NCBI RefSeq assembly: GCF_052857255.1
Contig: NC_135505.1
Coordinates: 140,776,343 to 140,840,342, forward strand
DNA: 64,000 nucleotides
Reading direction: 5' to 3'
Source: Amblyomma americanum
Taxonomy: Eukaryota; Arthropoda; Arachnida; Ixodida; Ixodidae
Under the pieces are notes generated by a model, which searched no databases, was not told the origin of the DNA, and saw only the letters and a list, made by a program, of their open reading frames with translations. Made by a program: the position numbers and the translations under genes. Below are positions 1 to 13,300 of this stretch, in pieces (position 1 is the stretch's first letter; each line of letters opens with the position of its first letter).

Positions 1-219
1 AGGACGGCCTACGGGTACGCGGCAAGAACAAAAATTATTCTATCTAGGATGCGAAAGCATTTGTTTGCAACTACAGAGAAAGGCAGCGTGCTGTGTGTGA
101 TGGCTCCAGTGATTAACGTATTGCTAGAATACTTGAAAGCCTATCGTAGCTCAGGAAATATTCAAAATGCATTTACTGAAGCAGGTCAAGGTGGCATTGC
201 TGCCGAGCTTAAAGTGTAA
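1..219 (+). other. Open frame at left edge, unrecognised
   Basis: Frame 1 is open from the first base to a TAA at 217-219 (72 codons, first ATG at 49). I recognise no family. A minus-strand frame in about 200-380 is also open. Either may be chance or a degraded element; no splice site decides it. Confidence 0.15.
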
Positions 220-679
220 CTCCGGAGGTTTTCAGACACTCACTGACGTCCATAAAAACGTACTCTACATTGTCCTCTAAATCAAGATTACCAATGAGAA
301 ATGACACGGCTGATAAAAGTTCACTTTTCTCGGAAAATAGATTTAAAAATAGCCCCCTCACTCCGGACCTTCCTTTTAAGGAGAGATAGAGAGCTCTTGA
401 ATTAAAAACAGATTTTAGCCGGCGTGAATATTAGCTAACATGCTGCATTGCGCCGGGGAAGGAATTAAGGAGTAAAGATTGAAGAAGTATGCTAGAAAAG
501 AGTGCAGTCATTATGTGCTTCATAGGTATCCTACAGACGATGCGGACAGATAATGTTACGTATTACTATCATCACGTGAGCTATACTAGTAATATTTTGC
601 TATTCCTAGGGATGCACTACAGTTAGGTCCCAAATTTTCGGTGGCCCTTATGTATGTGTTCTTGGGCAGCGGTGCTCAC

Positions 680-841
680 CATCGGCGGGAAGGAGTCGGT
701 GGAGGAGAAGCCGCCGGTGAGGTAGGGTCTGCGCATTGCGCTCAGCATGGGCACGTCCTCGTAGATGTGCGCCTCGGCAGCGTAAAGGAAGCGCAGGTAG
801 TCCACCTTCAAGGAAAACGGACCCACGGCCACGTCCGCCTC
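680..841 (-). CDS. Ionotropic receptor exon (S1, up to pre-M1)
   Basis: Acceptor TGCGCGCAG at 842-850, donor GTGAGC at 674-679, exactly 54 codons, phase 0 at both ends. It encodes EADVAVGPFSLKVDYLRF and then the segment ending TDSFPPM. This corresponds to iGluR 'ADIAVAPLTIT...' and the linker to the first membrane helix. It is clearly more GC-rich than the surrounding intron. Confidence 0.72.
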
Positions 842-2719
842 CTGCGCGCAAGGTGGCGCTGCACACGGGCCTGGCGATAATACTGACAGAACACGTATCG
901 TCAATGTCATCGCTGTCCACCGCGCAAAGTCTACTGCAGGTCAAAGTCTTAATTCTCCCACTCATCCCTACTTAGTCGTGTTCTTAGTGAGCCACGGCCA
1001 CGCCGTCCAAGCTAATTTCCTAATCTCTCTTCCCCAGCCGACGCTTTCATTCTCAGCTACTCCTTTCTGCGTATCTATCCTGTGCTAGTACCTTCTAGTA
1101 ATGGTACTAGTATCTACTAGTATCCGTTCATTTACGCGTCCCTCATAGCCTGAGTCGCTTTTGGACGTTGAACCCCATAAGCCACAAATCAATCAATTCA
1201 TTTTCGTTCACATACTGGTGGGTTTCATTTACGTTCATTACGCATACCCAGATATTTTGCGCACCACGCGGGTTCTTAACGCGCACTGATATCGCACAGT
1301 ACACGGGCTTCTGGAATTTCACCTCCTTCAAATTGGACCTCAGCAGCCGGGATCGAACCGCCATCTTTGGGCTCAGCAGCCGAGCACCATAACCGCTGAG
1401 CCACCGCGGCGGCACGGAGTGAAGTATAATAGAAGAAAACTAAGTAAAAGGCTTCAAAGTACAAGCTTTGTTTACGGAATTGGATAGTTTGCTAAGATAG
1501 GTAGCCGCGGAACGCAACAGGAGACCTTTGATTAGAGTTCAGTGGAAGTACCCTTTGTCGTGAAGGGGAAGCGGCTAGGCTGATTATGATAGTAAGAATT
1601 ACGCACTGTTTATAGTCAGTGATTCCTTTAAGCTTGACGAGTTAAATCAATATACAGTCGAGCTGCTGATCGAACACCGTGAGGCATTAATAGCGCGCAA
1701 AAATAACCGGGATAGATAGGACATCAAACCAGGCCCTTGTGTGTATAACGGAAAGTTCAGTTATTGGTGCTGGTTATGGGTGTAGCGCATGTGTCAGCCT
1801 TCTTCACTGGTCTTCGTCTGTTTGCGTTCGATACATGCGTTTGTGTGTGTCCCTTCCTGCTTACCTTGCATCCTTGTAATGTCTCAGGATTTAGGCTCTG
1901 CGGTATTGAGAGAGAGAGAGAGAGAGAGAGAGCGCCATGCGTACGTTTCTCTGCAGCATTCCCAGGGGACCGGTGAAGTTGCCATCGTCCAGCAGGTTCC
2001 CCCAGTACGAGTCGACGCTGTCGAGTATGTCGTAGCTGCATCATTGGAAGTATCGACAGATACGCATCAAAACATACTCTATTTCTTTGTGGTGTGTGCC
2101 AACGTTTTTTGCATAAGACGCATAAAAACCATGCGGAAAGTTCATGTAACAGACATCCATCTTTCATTACGACTCCAACACATGTTTTCGCTTTCTTCAT
2201 GCTAATTCTGCTCAAGTTTCGACATTTTCAAGTGGCAGAGCTCCATCTGCTAGCGAATCCGATGTCATATTACTGCATCTACCCATAATGTTTCTATTGT
2301 ATGCACATGAAACCAGTTCCATACAGCCCCAAGCAATGTACGGTTGACAAAAGCTTAGCCTACTGCTGTGCCAGATAATGCTAAGAAAAACAATGCAAAC
2401 GCGGTAAAAATATGTTTCCTCTTTCCCTTTTTATGCCCTTTAAGGTGTGACGCTCTAAATGTGAGCAAATTTTCTGTAGCCATTATGCTTTAAACTCTAA
2501 GTGCATCTGCTTACTTGCGCGATATTCAGGAGATCTTTGTGCCAAATCTCTACATTTTTTTTATTTAGCAATCACGAATCTTAGCAGGCGTCCAATCAAA
2601 AGTTCTTGGTACCTGATGTTTAAAGAGGCTGTGATGTTTCCAAAGAGTGACCCCGTCAGGCCGTAGACTTGCCTCTTGCCGTCTTGCATCACGCCCATCG
2701 TGTATGGAAAATAGTCGAA
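680..2719 (-). CDS. Ionotropic glutamate receptor / ionotropic receptor gene, partial (three internal exons)
   Basis: Three exons read right to left: 2613-2719, 1945-2035 and 680-841. Each has an AG acceptor and a GT donor, and the phases agree (2 bases carried, then 1+30 codons, then phase 0). Joined, they encode the start of the S1 half of an iGluR-type ligand-binding domain: YFPYTMGVMQDGKRQVYGLTG, then WGNLLDDGNFTGPLGMLQ, then EADVAVGPFSL and a stretch up to FSSTDSFPPM, just before the usual pre-M1 'VW'. In family members the block ending GMLQR followed by ADVAVGPF is a hallmark. The product would be a plasma-membrane cation channel subunit; in arthropods divergent members act as chemosensory IRs. 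The Arg that normally binds the ligand alpha-carboxyl is not clearly in place (Tyr in VDYLRF), which fits a divergent IR. 5' exons were not found; M1-M3 would lie left of the window. Confidence 0.72.
1145..1413 (-). mobile_element. tRNA-derived SINE (Ruka-like), with an opposing SINE tail fragment
   Basis: From 1413 leftward the minus strand reads GCCGCCGCGGTGGCTCAGCGGTT (A-box region, with GGTTCGATCC-like B-box near 1345-1360), then the tail-ward body with 'cacgcgggttcttaacgcgcactgatatcgcacagtacacgggc'-type sequence to about 1255. At 1145-1185 there is a fragment of the same SINE's 3' end in the opposite orientation (gtcgcttttggacgttgaac), so two copies or a rearranged one meet here. Confidence 0.75.
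1908..1932. repeat. (GA)n microsatellite
   Basis: About 12 uninterrupted GA dinucleotides, lying in the receptor intron close to the donor at 1939-1944. Confidence 0.95.
1945..2035 (-). CDS. Ionotropic receptor exon (S1 middle)
   Basis: Acceptor AATGATGCAG, donor GTACGC, 91 bp. It starts with one base completing a codon and then has 30 codons. It encodes SYWGNLLDDGNFTGPLGML, matching the iGluR pattern W-G-x-L-x-D/N-G-x-x-T/F-G-x-x-G-M. A (GA)n run begins a few bases inside the downstream intron. Confidence 0.7.
2613..2719 (-). CDS. Ionotropic receptor exon (S1 start)
   Basis: Acceptor GCTCCCAG precedes a TTC codon at 2719; donor GTACCA follows 2613. The 107 bp encode 35 codons plus two bases (AG) that join the next exon's C into a Ser codon. 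The peptide has the YFPYTMGV and GLTGSLFGNITASLN segments that align with the first beta-strand and helix of iGluR S1. Some doubt remains about the exact acceptor. Confidence 0.65.
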
Positions 2720-5700
2720 CTGGGAGCGCATCAGCATATATGAAGAAAAAAAATCACCGACTGTACATACGTACGGGTGAACAGTGCACTTATTTGGTCT
2801 TTCTGTCCGCGCTAAAAAATGGTCGTAATTGCATTGCACAGTGAGGACTTTAACGTTAAGATGCAATATTTCTTGGCTAGTTTTCTTCAACAAATGTTCC
2901 CATGACGCGTAAAACTGCTTTTTATTTTGCTTCGATGTCCAATGCGCTTTCTTTAGATGTTTGATTAATATAACGAGTCCAACATGTTAAAGCTGTACAT
3001 CCAATGCACTCCGAAAATCATGTGAAAAGAAATGATGGTTGGTCAGAGGCGACATGCACGATGAGTTTGGGACACAAACTACTGTTCTCTTATCTGAGAA
3101 CGGGAAAAACTGCGTAGGCAGCAGGGGAACGATAGAATAAACGGACACTGCAACGAGATTTTTCGGCAGTGTACTTTTTTGCCGAATTTTAAGACTGTAA
3201 CATTTTGTCAACCCACTTGACTTGTCAACCCACTTGACTTTCTGTCCATAAAACGGCACTGTATGCCACTCTGTATGTTTAACCCGCCATACATGATTAT
3301 GAAGAAGAGGAAAATAAACTTTTGAGTGAAATATTTATCTTCCACAAATGAAATGCGTGTGATCGTCTTCGTAATAGTATTATGGTTGTCACATTCTTTA
3401 AATACCTGCCCCCATTTCAAGCAGCTCAAAGAATAATGTTCTATTGACATCATGTTGCACACTTTTTTCAACTTTTGTGACGTTTTTTTTTTAAGCTTAG
3501 GACTTACACAGGTTCTACAAAAGCTCCACTGCATGGTTTAGAGACAAAGGTGTTGGACTCTTTGCTTTTGGCAAAATCTATCCGTTATACCACCCGTTGA
3601 ACGCAATTGACCATGACTGATTTGCGTGCTCCTTAATATAGTAGCTCCCCAAGTAACAGTAACAGACGTGCTGTTATTAAACTAAGAATAAGTATTGGGT
3701 TGTCAAAGCTGTACCACCCGCCATTTTACATTGACATAACCATAGTCACCACCAATGCCAGTTCTGCATAGCGTCGTTCTATTCAAGAGCCTCTGTCTAG
3801 CATGTTTTATCAGTACTCTTGAGAGAAAGCTCGAATCGCATTCTTCATCCCAACTTCTCTCTTAGCTCTTTTTTTAAAGGGATATTTGTTGCCACAGGGC
3901 ATAAAAGGGTATGTAGTGATGGAATCACGAGGATGCTTAAATGAATGAAAAAGGGTTCGCTGATCTAATGTAGTCGACCCATGGCGACCAAAATTCTCGA
4001 CTAAAAGACCAGACTAAGTTAAGTCTCTTGTATTTCGCACTTACAAACACTTACCGGTCCTTTAACAACTTTAAGAACAAGGTTTCCGAAATCTTCCTTG
4101 GCCATTGCACTTCTGACTCAAGTGGCAGAGTAATTTCAAGAACGCACACGACCGTCTGGGGTTATATGAAAACTGAAGGCTCGCTTGGTCTCCTCTTTCC
4201 AGCCCGTAGCGAGTGTCAAGACAAAGCAAGTAACTGAACATCGTTTTCTAGCGGCTTTTTATACCGGCAACGGGAGAGAAGCGTTTATCCTGAAAACATC
4301 CCAGTCGACCTCCCACCGCAAGGTTCAAGCCTTTCGCGCTGGCCTCTAGTGGTATTTTCATTCCAGCTTATCTTCCAATCTTTCAAGGACTCGACGACAT
4401 CGACGAATGTATAAACCTTGCGAAAAGTTGGAACGCACGTGTTATTTCGCAAACCATATTGTAAATAGGAGCCTGCTGGCTAATAGACCAACCGTGACAA
4501 TGAAACAAATACGGTCGTACAAAATCTACCACGTACAGCTTAAGTGCTTAGCAATAAAAGTAAACTCAATCAAGTGCGAACTCCGGAGCAACACAGCACA
4601 ATCAGATTGTGTTTCTGTGAGTCCCATTGTGCTATTCGGAAAAGAAGCCATTTGAGTTCTGTACTGAGATGATTTTGTACAGCCAACGGGCTATACAGTC
4701 TGAAATGTCAGGCATATCAATATGTGCATTGCAGCTAGGAATGTTCCACCTTTATTGAGTGTGCCTCGCTCCACAGGGCAGGTGCAAAACTTTCTTGGGC
4801 CGTCCGCTTCGAGAATGACAAGCATCTATAATGTCCCAATCGGTTCGTTTCGAACTCCGAGAATGTAGTTGACATGAGACGTGAGAAACATTTGCAATTG
4901 ATTCGGTGCCTTTCTTTCCCAGGCGTTGCCACCATATCAGATCAACAGTACATTCGACGGCTGCCTATCCATTTATATTTGCGATCAATGTACACGGCAC
5001 CATGTACACGCAGCAGTTGTGTGCGGAACGATGTTCCGCACACACTTTCGCTATAAATCAACTTTGCCCATTACTGTCGAAATTGAAATCTCACTTGTGT
5101 GCTCAAGTACTTTATAAACTGGAGCACATAAAGGTTCGAGTGGGTCGAACCAGCAAGAAGTAGTGGGCTAGCGCCTACCTGAAGGCCTATATTATGAGTG
5201 CATTCTTTTGTTCGCCTGTGTAGTTGTTAGTAAGTCAGCTTACCATGGTACACATCATAGGTTCAACTACGAAATAAACTTTTGGTTCGTACTGATAACA
5301 CAAATTTTCCATTTCTTGTTCTTCTAAGAGGAAAAACGAAGATGGGAATTGGAGAGAACTACTCAGAAAAGAAAAAACGGTAATATTTTTCATTATGCTT
5401 GGACAAGAATTATTATAAGCAGGAATGCGGTGTTTCATTTACTACTGCTTCTAACTCTGAGTGCAAGCAGGGCGATAACACACAACGGGAGCAGATTGAA
5501 TATTTACTGATCAGTAGACATGTAACGCTTGCCGTATGAGCAGAGTTATGTAGCCGTTCAAAAATACTGGCTAAAGAACTTAGCACACCTGCCTTCTTTC
5601 GAGGTTCTATAGTAGTAACGGCAGTCTCGAAAAAGTAAGTTATGTTACAGCTTGCTAAGCATAAGTTAAGCATCTTAGGCACCCAACTACTGCATCACTA

Positions 5701-6199
5701 TTGCAGTCTTTTGTAATCAGCAGTCAAGGAGCAGGCGACCGTACTAATGCTCAGACCTATCATTTTTTAACAGTCGCTGTAACCCTTTTCCCGGCATAAC
5801 TTAAACCAAGAATAGCTAAGAAAATTCCTGCGATTTAGGTACTTAAAACATTTTCAACTGGCGGTTAAGCCAGTATGAAGCTGCTTCAGTACCAGCAACA
5901 AAAACCTTTTTTCTAACTCCTTTTTTCGATTTCGCGCAAATTTTGATATTTCTATGCAATCGGTGTTCAGCGCAACGTTTCAGCAACAGGCAACGAAGGC
6001 TAGTTCTCAGTTTCACTTAAACTAAACATCACACTCAGCTTTCGCGTTCCATGACGTCACTGCGGAATACAAATACTCGACCAGTCTGTACACCAGTCTC
6101 AAGGGGTTTTGAACACAGCAGCTGCATGGGCCAGTGAGTGACCACTGACCTACATCCGTTATTGAAAAAGAAAACTCATCGTACCGTTACAAGTCAGTT
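2720..6199. other. No gene recognised (intronic or intergenic)
   Basis: AT-rich sequence with only short chance frames. Visible items are a 17-bp unit repeated twice (gtcaacccacttgactt, about 3208-3241) and a perfect 12-bp hairpin at 5018-5044. Any 5' exons of the ionotropic receptor should lie here or further right; I could not identify them. Confidence 0.5.
5018..5044. repeat. Perfect short inverted repeat (hairpin)
   Basis: TGTGTGCGGAAC, 3-base loop, GTTCCGCACACA. Twelve perfectly paired bases. No neighbouring poly-T or gene context suggests a function. Confidence 0.8.
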
Positions 6200-6424
6200 T
6201 TGGCTTATGGGGATTTAGCGTCCCGCAGCAACTCAGGTTATAGAGGACGTCGAAGTGGGGGGCACTGGATAATTTCGACCACCGGGGGTTCTTTGGTTTA
6301 CAATGGCATTGTACAGTACACGAGTCTAACATTTCGCCTCCATCTAAATGTGACCACAGTGGCAGGGATCAAACCCACGTCTTTCGGTTCAGCAGCCGAG
6401 CACTACAGCCACTAAGCAACCACT
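6200..6424 (-). mobile_element. tRNA-derived SINE (Ruka-like), tail type I
   Basis: Minus-strand copy. The right end holds the degenerate tRNA-like head (GTGGTTGCTTAGTGGCTGTAG, and a decayed B-box near 6365-6375); the body has the family's 'cacctccatct' and 'aatttcgaccacc' blocks; the left end has the gggatttagcgtccc tail. Quite diverged. Confidence 0.8.
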
Positions 6425-6618
6425 TTTTTTTATTGCAGACATAAGCACACAGTATATACCCAATAGCCGCCTGCCAAGCTGTGACTGACGTATAAAGGCT
6501 AAAATTGTCTAAATGTCTAAGTTTTCAATGTACGGGAGCCAGTCAAGTGCTGGATCCTCAATTTTGACTGTTTCAGTATACCTCGCAGTTGTTGCTTTAA
6601 ACTATGCTCTCTAAATGG

Positions 6619-6850
6619 TCATGCGCCAAGGTCTGTGTGACGCACCGCCATTCTGCTCTTCCATATACTATGCAATCCCAAAGCCATAACAGCCTTGTAA
6701 GGCACACCATCCTCGTTTTCAACCGGGGGGTGTCCAACGCCGTGGGAGTCAAGCAAAAAATTCTTCATACCGGTCCTTTCTAGGATGTCAACAAAAAAAA
6801 CTGCGTCCCAGTAGTCCACACCAAGAAAGCATGATCAGTCGTTTCATCTT
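6619..6850 (-). pseudogene. Decayed LINE ORF2 C-terminal fragment
   Basis: A minus frame reads YWDAVFFVDILERTGMKNFL and then ALGLHSIWKSRMAVRHTD. Its preceding part (TTDHAFL) is in another frame, so at least one frameshift is present. The pattern T-x-H-F ... F-F-x-D-x-L followed by a W-x-x-R-M/RH segment is like the region after the RT domain in arthropod LINEs. No RT motif survives nearby. Confidence 0.4.
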
Positions 6851-7132
6851 GCCAATCCTCCCTCACCCTCACCTCACCGAGCGATGCCATCATGAGGGCT
6901 CGCCCTCGTGAGGGACTAGCGGTTTGTCGGACGCAAACAGTAGTAGTACGAGAGACGTCATCACTCCGTATGTGTGGCGCCAACAAATGCTTCGCACTGC
7001 ACTGCCTTTTTTAATATAATCTCATCCAGTATAATGGGCTTGGAGCTACAAAACTCCCATCTTTTATTTTTCTTCATCAGGAATTGTACATAAGCCGATG
7101 TTGATCACTCTCGATGATCCTTGTGAACATCT

Positions 7133-7143
7133 TTTATTTTATT
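7133..7143 (-). promoter_or_regulatory. Polyadenylation signals of lipocalin A
   Basis: Two overlapping AATAAA hexamers on the minus strand, about 65-75 nt past the gene A stop codon. Confidence 0.6.
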
Positions 7144-7207
7144 ATGACTTCGCATTACGAACGACTCGCTTTATGGACACTCTCTGTCGAGAATTCAAGT
7201 GTCCATA

Positions 7208-7386
7208 TTAACGAGACATGACTGTATTGTCGTCTTCTGTGATAGCAGGTGTTACATTGCATGTCTCACTGTATGGTTGGTATACCTTCGCAGCATTACA
7301 GCTTCTATTGAAGAAAGTCTGGCAGCTATGTGAAGGACCGTTGTGAAGGGCACTTTCGGCCAAGTACATTTCGCACGTTTGCGCAC
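7208..7386 (-). CDS. Lipocalin A exon 5 (C-terminus and stop)
   Basis: Acceptor CCAATTTCAG; 179 bp to a TAA stop at 7208-7210. It encodes TCEMYLAES, SCQTFFNRSC and VYQPYSETC, aligned Cys for Cys with gene B exon 5, then a hydrophilic tail. Confidence 0.87.
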
Positions 7387-10300
7387 CTGAAATTGGATTA
7401 GCGACATACGTTAGCACTGAACAGCGGCTTCGATAGAAAGTCAACACGATGTTATGACACTGTTTTCTGAAATGACCGTGGTGAAGATAGGCGTGGATGA
7501 CAGCGATAGTTTTGCTACATTCTCTTTGTACTTTTCATTTATGTTGTGCATACTTCTTGTGGCCTGCTTTTGGCAGTCTTACTTTCTATTCCAATCAGTG
7601 CAGAAACTCGTTCAGAATTGGGTATGTAAAAACATGTCAGGAAACAACTACTGTAGTTAACGCCCTATAAAAACTTCTTTGAGCTGCCGTCAGTTTGTAG
7701 TAGTAAATAATTCCCCTTCCCCTCCAGTTCCTGTTGATTCCGGCGTTCCCCAAGGATCTGTTCTTGGGCCACTCCTCTTCTTGATTTTTATTAATGACAT
7801 TGTCGATAACATCTCAGTTTCTGTTAGATTATATGCTGACGATTGTGTGTTATATGAAAAGATTACTACTACTGAGGACCACGTACGGTTAAATAACGAT
7901 TTCACTAAGATAATAACATGGTGTGACCAATGGCAAATGTGCGTTAATTATGATAAAACAGTGTTCATGCGTATAACCCAGAAAAAGAAGCCTCTTTTGT
8001 TTAACTATACTGCTAAAAACAAAGTTCTCTCTCAAGTGAATACTTACAAATACCTAGGTCTGCGGATCTGCAATAACCTCTCCTGGACAGAGCACATTGA
8101 CAACGTTACAGCTAATGCCCTACGCAAACTATTTTTCCTCCGACGTGCTCTGAAGCTCGGCCCCCCCAGTGTACGTTCACTTTCGTATAACACTATTATT
8201 CGCCCTATGTTAGAATATGCCGTCATAATCTGGGATCCTTTCACTAAATCTAACATTGCTAAATTAGACAGAGTCCGAAAGAAAGCAGCACGGTTTATTT
8301 ACAATTCATATAACCGCACATCTATCACTGCACTTCTTAATCAAAGTGGTTTGCTTCCAGTCTCTCATAGAAATCGCATCTGTCGTCTAAAATTTTTATT
8401 TCAGTTAATCAAAGGTCAGTACAATATTGACACATCCAATATTATATCGTTCTCCTCAGGGTACAACACAAGACAACGCCATGATTTTACAGTAACACCA
8501 TTAAACGCACGAAATAACACCTTTAAGTACTCTTTTTTCCCCAGAACGATTACAGACTGGAATAATCTAACTAATGATGCAGTAACCCAAACTTCACTAA
8601 AAAGGTTTGAAAGCCACCTTTAACTTTTTTTATAATGTCGTACCGCTACATTTCTTTGTTTCATTGTTTCTTGATCTTAAATTGTTGATCAATTGTTCTT
8701 GACTGTTTGCTTGTTCCTGAGGTCGTTTTTGTTGTTTCCAGAATTTATGTATTGTGTGCCCACCCCTGCGAAGGTCTTGTAAAGGATCGCAGTATCAATA
8801 AATAAATAATGAAAAGAATCTGTTTTTCAAGTGACATCTGCGGCGATGAATCGAAGAAGCTAATACTATGGAGAGAGGGGGAGGGGGAGGGGGTAAACCA
8901 AGCTTTGCAGCGGATTATATAAGGCTCAGCCGATCAGCGACAGCGGCTTTGCGCGACCAAACGCCAATGCGATAAGGCGGCGAAACGTGTCGCTAGCAGA
9001 AAAGAAGAAAAACGGACGAGCGGAGCACCAGACACGAACACAATATGGCTGAGAGCCATTCAAAGAGTGCTCTTACCAGCGTGTCGTTGACTGTGCGACA
9101 CTACTGCTGCGAAACGTTTTATGCTCTTACCTGCTACCGGCGACAATATACACCTCGCAGCTTTTTTTTAACTTTTCTGATTTGCTCCTGGACGTTTCTG
9201 AACCACCCAATTTCTGAACGTCGCCAGTTGTCGGCCACATAATGATTTAAGCTAATGATTTAAGCGTTAACATAATGATTGAAGCGTTAAGCTCGCACCT
9301 TAAGGTGCAAGCTTAACGCTCGGTCAAATTGGTGATTGCTTGCCTCATAGGCGAAAACTAGAAACTGGTACTAAAACGGTTCTGAAGTGGGAGCATATAT
9401 GTGGCGGTTGTGCAGGATTTGTATTATTGAAGGTGATGAATTTCGGTTATAAACTGAAAAGCCAGCTACTTGAAATTCAAGTATTAGTGAATAAGCTAAA
9501 TGTAGCATTATTACTGATATGACGATGCTTTAACGCCAACAACTTACATGGCTGCTACCGCGTTGGAAGCCAAGGAGACCTGACATCTAAGAGACTTGTT
9601 GCTGAAATTGTCAGCACTGTATGATAGATTTCTAACACACCAAAATGACACTGCGGGTTGCAAGACATGCTTTGCTAACATCCGACGTTCTGTTAAACGC
9701 GGATGACATTCCTGACATTGACTTGAACAAAAATGCAATCATAATCACAGGCGTTACTTACTGTCTTGAATTTCGGTTCCAAGATCGTTGACAAAAAATA
9801 CGATGCATTCGGGATATGGGTCATCCACGTATTGCAGCGTATAAAGGCCAGGCCCAGAATCATCTGCGAAAAGTGAGCATGGACGAAGAGTGAAAACTGC
9901 GACTTTAGCAAATATTTTAGAGCAGAAGTCGAAAAGCTTTATATAAAGGACATAACTTCAAGAACGAAGATACGGGCAAAAAATTCTTATCGTGAGTCTA
10001 AGCAAGACGCAGGATGCGATGACGTGCTCACATTCAGAAATCGGTGCTATAAAATGACTTCGCGGCCCCCGCCGCGGTGGCTGAGTGGTTACAGCGCTCG
10101 GCTACTGATACGGAGTACCCGGGGTCGAACCCGACCCCGGCGGCCGCGTTTCGATGGAGACTTAATGCAAAGGCGCCCGTGTGATGTGCGATGTCAGTGC
10201 ACGTTAAAGATCCCCAGGCGGTCGAAATTATGCCGGAGCCCTCCACTACAGCACTTTTCTTTCTTCCTTTTTTCTTTGGCTCCCTCCTTTGCCCCTTCCC

Positions 10301-13300
10301 TTACGGCGCGGTTGAGGCGTCCGCCGAGAAGTGAGACAGATGCTGCGCCGTTTCCTTTACCCAACAACCAATTTTCGGTAGAATGATAGTGACAGAGCAG
10401 TGCAACCTTATCGATGCCACTATGTATTAAAAGACTCTCAAATACATTTATGTTTTTTCGCTCTTCGAAGACGTGTGACCGACGTTACTGCGAAGGCTGC
10501 CTAATATAGCATTTTTTTTACGTTTACTACCAAAGCTCTACCTTATAATTTAATAAAATGTGCACACAATTACACTACCTTGGGCATCCGCAGAGCACCT
10601 CCCACTAGAAGGTTACGAATAGCAAATCCTGATTGGCTAGCAAACAAAAACGAAATGCACCTTTCTTATGGGTTATATTGAGGTGGCACGTTTATGGACT
10701 GCCTACGTACGTAAAATATATGTTATCACAGGAGCGTTATTGCTACTGCAATCCCTATGTCCGCAGGGGGAAAGAGAAGGAGGTGTAGTAATTGCTGTCT
10801 CTTCTTCGCCATCAGGGCAGGCGAAAATTCCACCCATGATGGCGACTCCATCAGGAACGCTGCATCAGAAAATTCAATTGAATTGAACTGGCTGTTGGGG
10901 AAATGAAATGGCGCAGTATCTGTGTCACATATAGGTGGGCACCTGAACCGCGCCGTAAAAGAAAGGATAAAGCAGGGAGTGAAAGAAGAAAGGAAGAAAG
11001 AGGTGCCGTAGTCGAGGTTTCCGGAATAATTTCGACCACCTGGGGATCTTTGACGTACACCGACATCGCACAGCACACGGGCGCCTTTGCGTTTCACCTC
11101 CATCGAAACACAGACAACGCGGTCAGGGACGCTTTCCGAAGTTCTTTGTGGCGTCTTGTTAACATCTCTGAGATAAATCAGAAAAACGAAGAGACTGGAA
11201 AGTAAGCGTGAATTTCTTTCCGGTAGGCTACCCTGCAAAGAGACAAGGAGCATAAAGAAAATAACAATAGAGAGGGGTCAACAAGAGGGTGGAGCATGTT
11301 GCACTCATCACAAAGGTGAAGCAGGAAGTCTATAATCAATCTGTGAGGCTTGCATCGATCGAATGGCTGTGGGCACCATCAGCATAACTGCATCCAGTGC
11401 AGGACAAAGTCCTAATTATCGTTCATAGATTCCTGGAAGTCCTCATACACCTCCTGGCGCAGTAGTGCCGCGGTTAAGCGATGCACCACTGCCCTGCTAT
11501 AGCAGGTGCTGCCGCCAATGAAAATTGCGCAATACAGGTTGTTCTCGGACAAGCAAACTCTAGGCGATCTTGCTAGGCCCTGAAACTCTGGATTAGTGCC
11601 TTCACATTAATAAGATACAGGAATTCATCAGTAACTGCAATCGCTACCTACGTGCGGTCACATGACGGTCGCATTACGCAACGACGGCAACTCACGCGGC
11701 ACTGTCGCCTCGCTCAAGTTAACTCAAGTGCCACCACGACTGCGCGTAGGCCTCTCTACTCGGACTGCTGGGCCGAACTTTGGCTCCTTTGTGCCGGGCG
11801 CTGGTTCTTACGATAATTTTACTACCACCGGGGCACGGGACCACGAAGACGCTGTTGTTGACGCATGCGCTGCTCTGCCAACAGCGCAGCCCTTAGGCAT
11901 CAAGGTCGGGGAACTGAAAGTTTCGCCTATGGAGGAAGTTATACCCGTCTAGGTTCGTCTCCGTGTTATCCTCCGTTTTGGTCCGAACATCACCCGCAGC
12001 GGCCTGATAACGGGAACTAGAAGCATTTCGTGCTCAAAAATAAATTGCATGAAAAGTCGCTCGACCTGCTGTGAAACAAGAGAAGTACAAACAGAGCACA
12101 TGGTAAGCGTTCCAAACTGAAACCGTAGGGGTGGACTTACCACGAATGATCTTGTGAAAGTTACTATTACAGACTTGGATAATAAGCTTCTAAATTTCAC
12201 TTAAATTCATGGCTCCGTAGCTAGGTATGACCTTGGAACTCTTGTCCGCCTTCAGTTTTCCTCTTATACAAACACGGAGCAATATATTACACCTTGAATT
12301 TCGACAGCGCTCTATGTATTCTGTGATGAAATTTTATCGTTACAATTTTCACGCATAGCCTTGAGCACTGGGCACCGCATTGTCTTTTTTTTCGGTAGCG
12401 CACGTACTTAAGGAAGGGTCATCAACCTCGTACACTCTCATGGACTTAGGAGGTTCGGTGTCGTTGACGAATATTCCCCGGAATTTATTTTCGACCCTGG
12501 AAAAGAAAGAAACCGTAGCAATGAAAATAATATGAGCATCATTTTGGAATTCAGAACGTTCTATTGGGCTTTTCGATAAACTAAATTGAGAACTAGTGGT
12601 GCGTTAAAGCATTAAAACAATTTCTTTCGTGAAAGCGAGAGGTGGTAACATGCGTTCCAATTTCCATCACGGTGCTTCTTTCTGTTTGCTCACTGGCTCG
12701 TAAGGAAACTGTCCTTGCAATTTCTGACGCAGTAAGGCATGAGCGAATCTCATACGTTTTTCACCGCGAAAAGGTAATTATTGCTTAGGTATGTGTCACC
12801 TTTTCGCAAGAAATTACGGCCGTCAAACTCAAGAGTATTAAAGCTAGCCAGTTGTATCCTTTTAAGTGCGAAGAGGCTTATGAAGCGGAAGCGGCAAAGA
12901 AGATTGAATGCTTAAGCTAAGTTTAGGATACGGTTGAAAGCAGCGTTTGAGAGCCTCTGAGCCAACGGAATAAAGGTATCTTCTGCAGCAATTTGTCTGC
13001 GTTGTCCTCTGCCTGTGCACGCTCTGATATAATCAGGGAAATAGTGACGACGGTATAATTCGGCGATTTAACGTCATGACATCAGCATTGCCTAATCCGG
13101 TGGTTCATTACTTCAGGCACGAACCATCACTGAAATGAATAGCTGTTTCTCAACGTTATGCTTGCATTCAAAGGCTATATACGAACATCTTATCAGGGAT
13201 ATACTCATTTTTCAGGCGGCCTCACAATGCCGCGCGGAAAAAAGGACTCTTTGTTATTCTGGTTAGGAAGGTGTATTGTTATGAAACCTTCTTAGCATGC

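Noticed and set aside
1757..2215. 152-codon minus frame
   Set aside because: It runs through the (GA)n tract in a frame different from the ionotropic receptor exon, with no known family.
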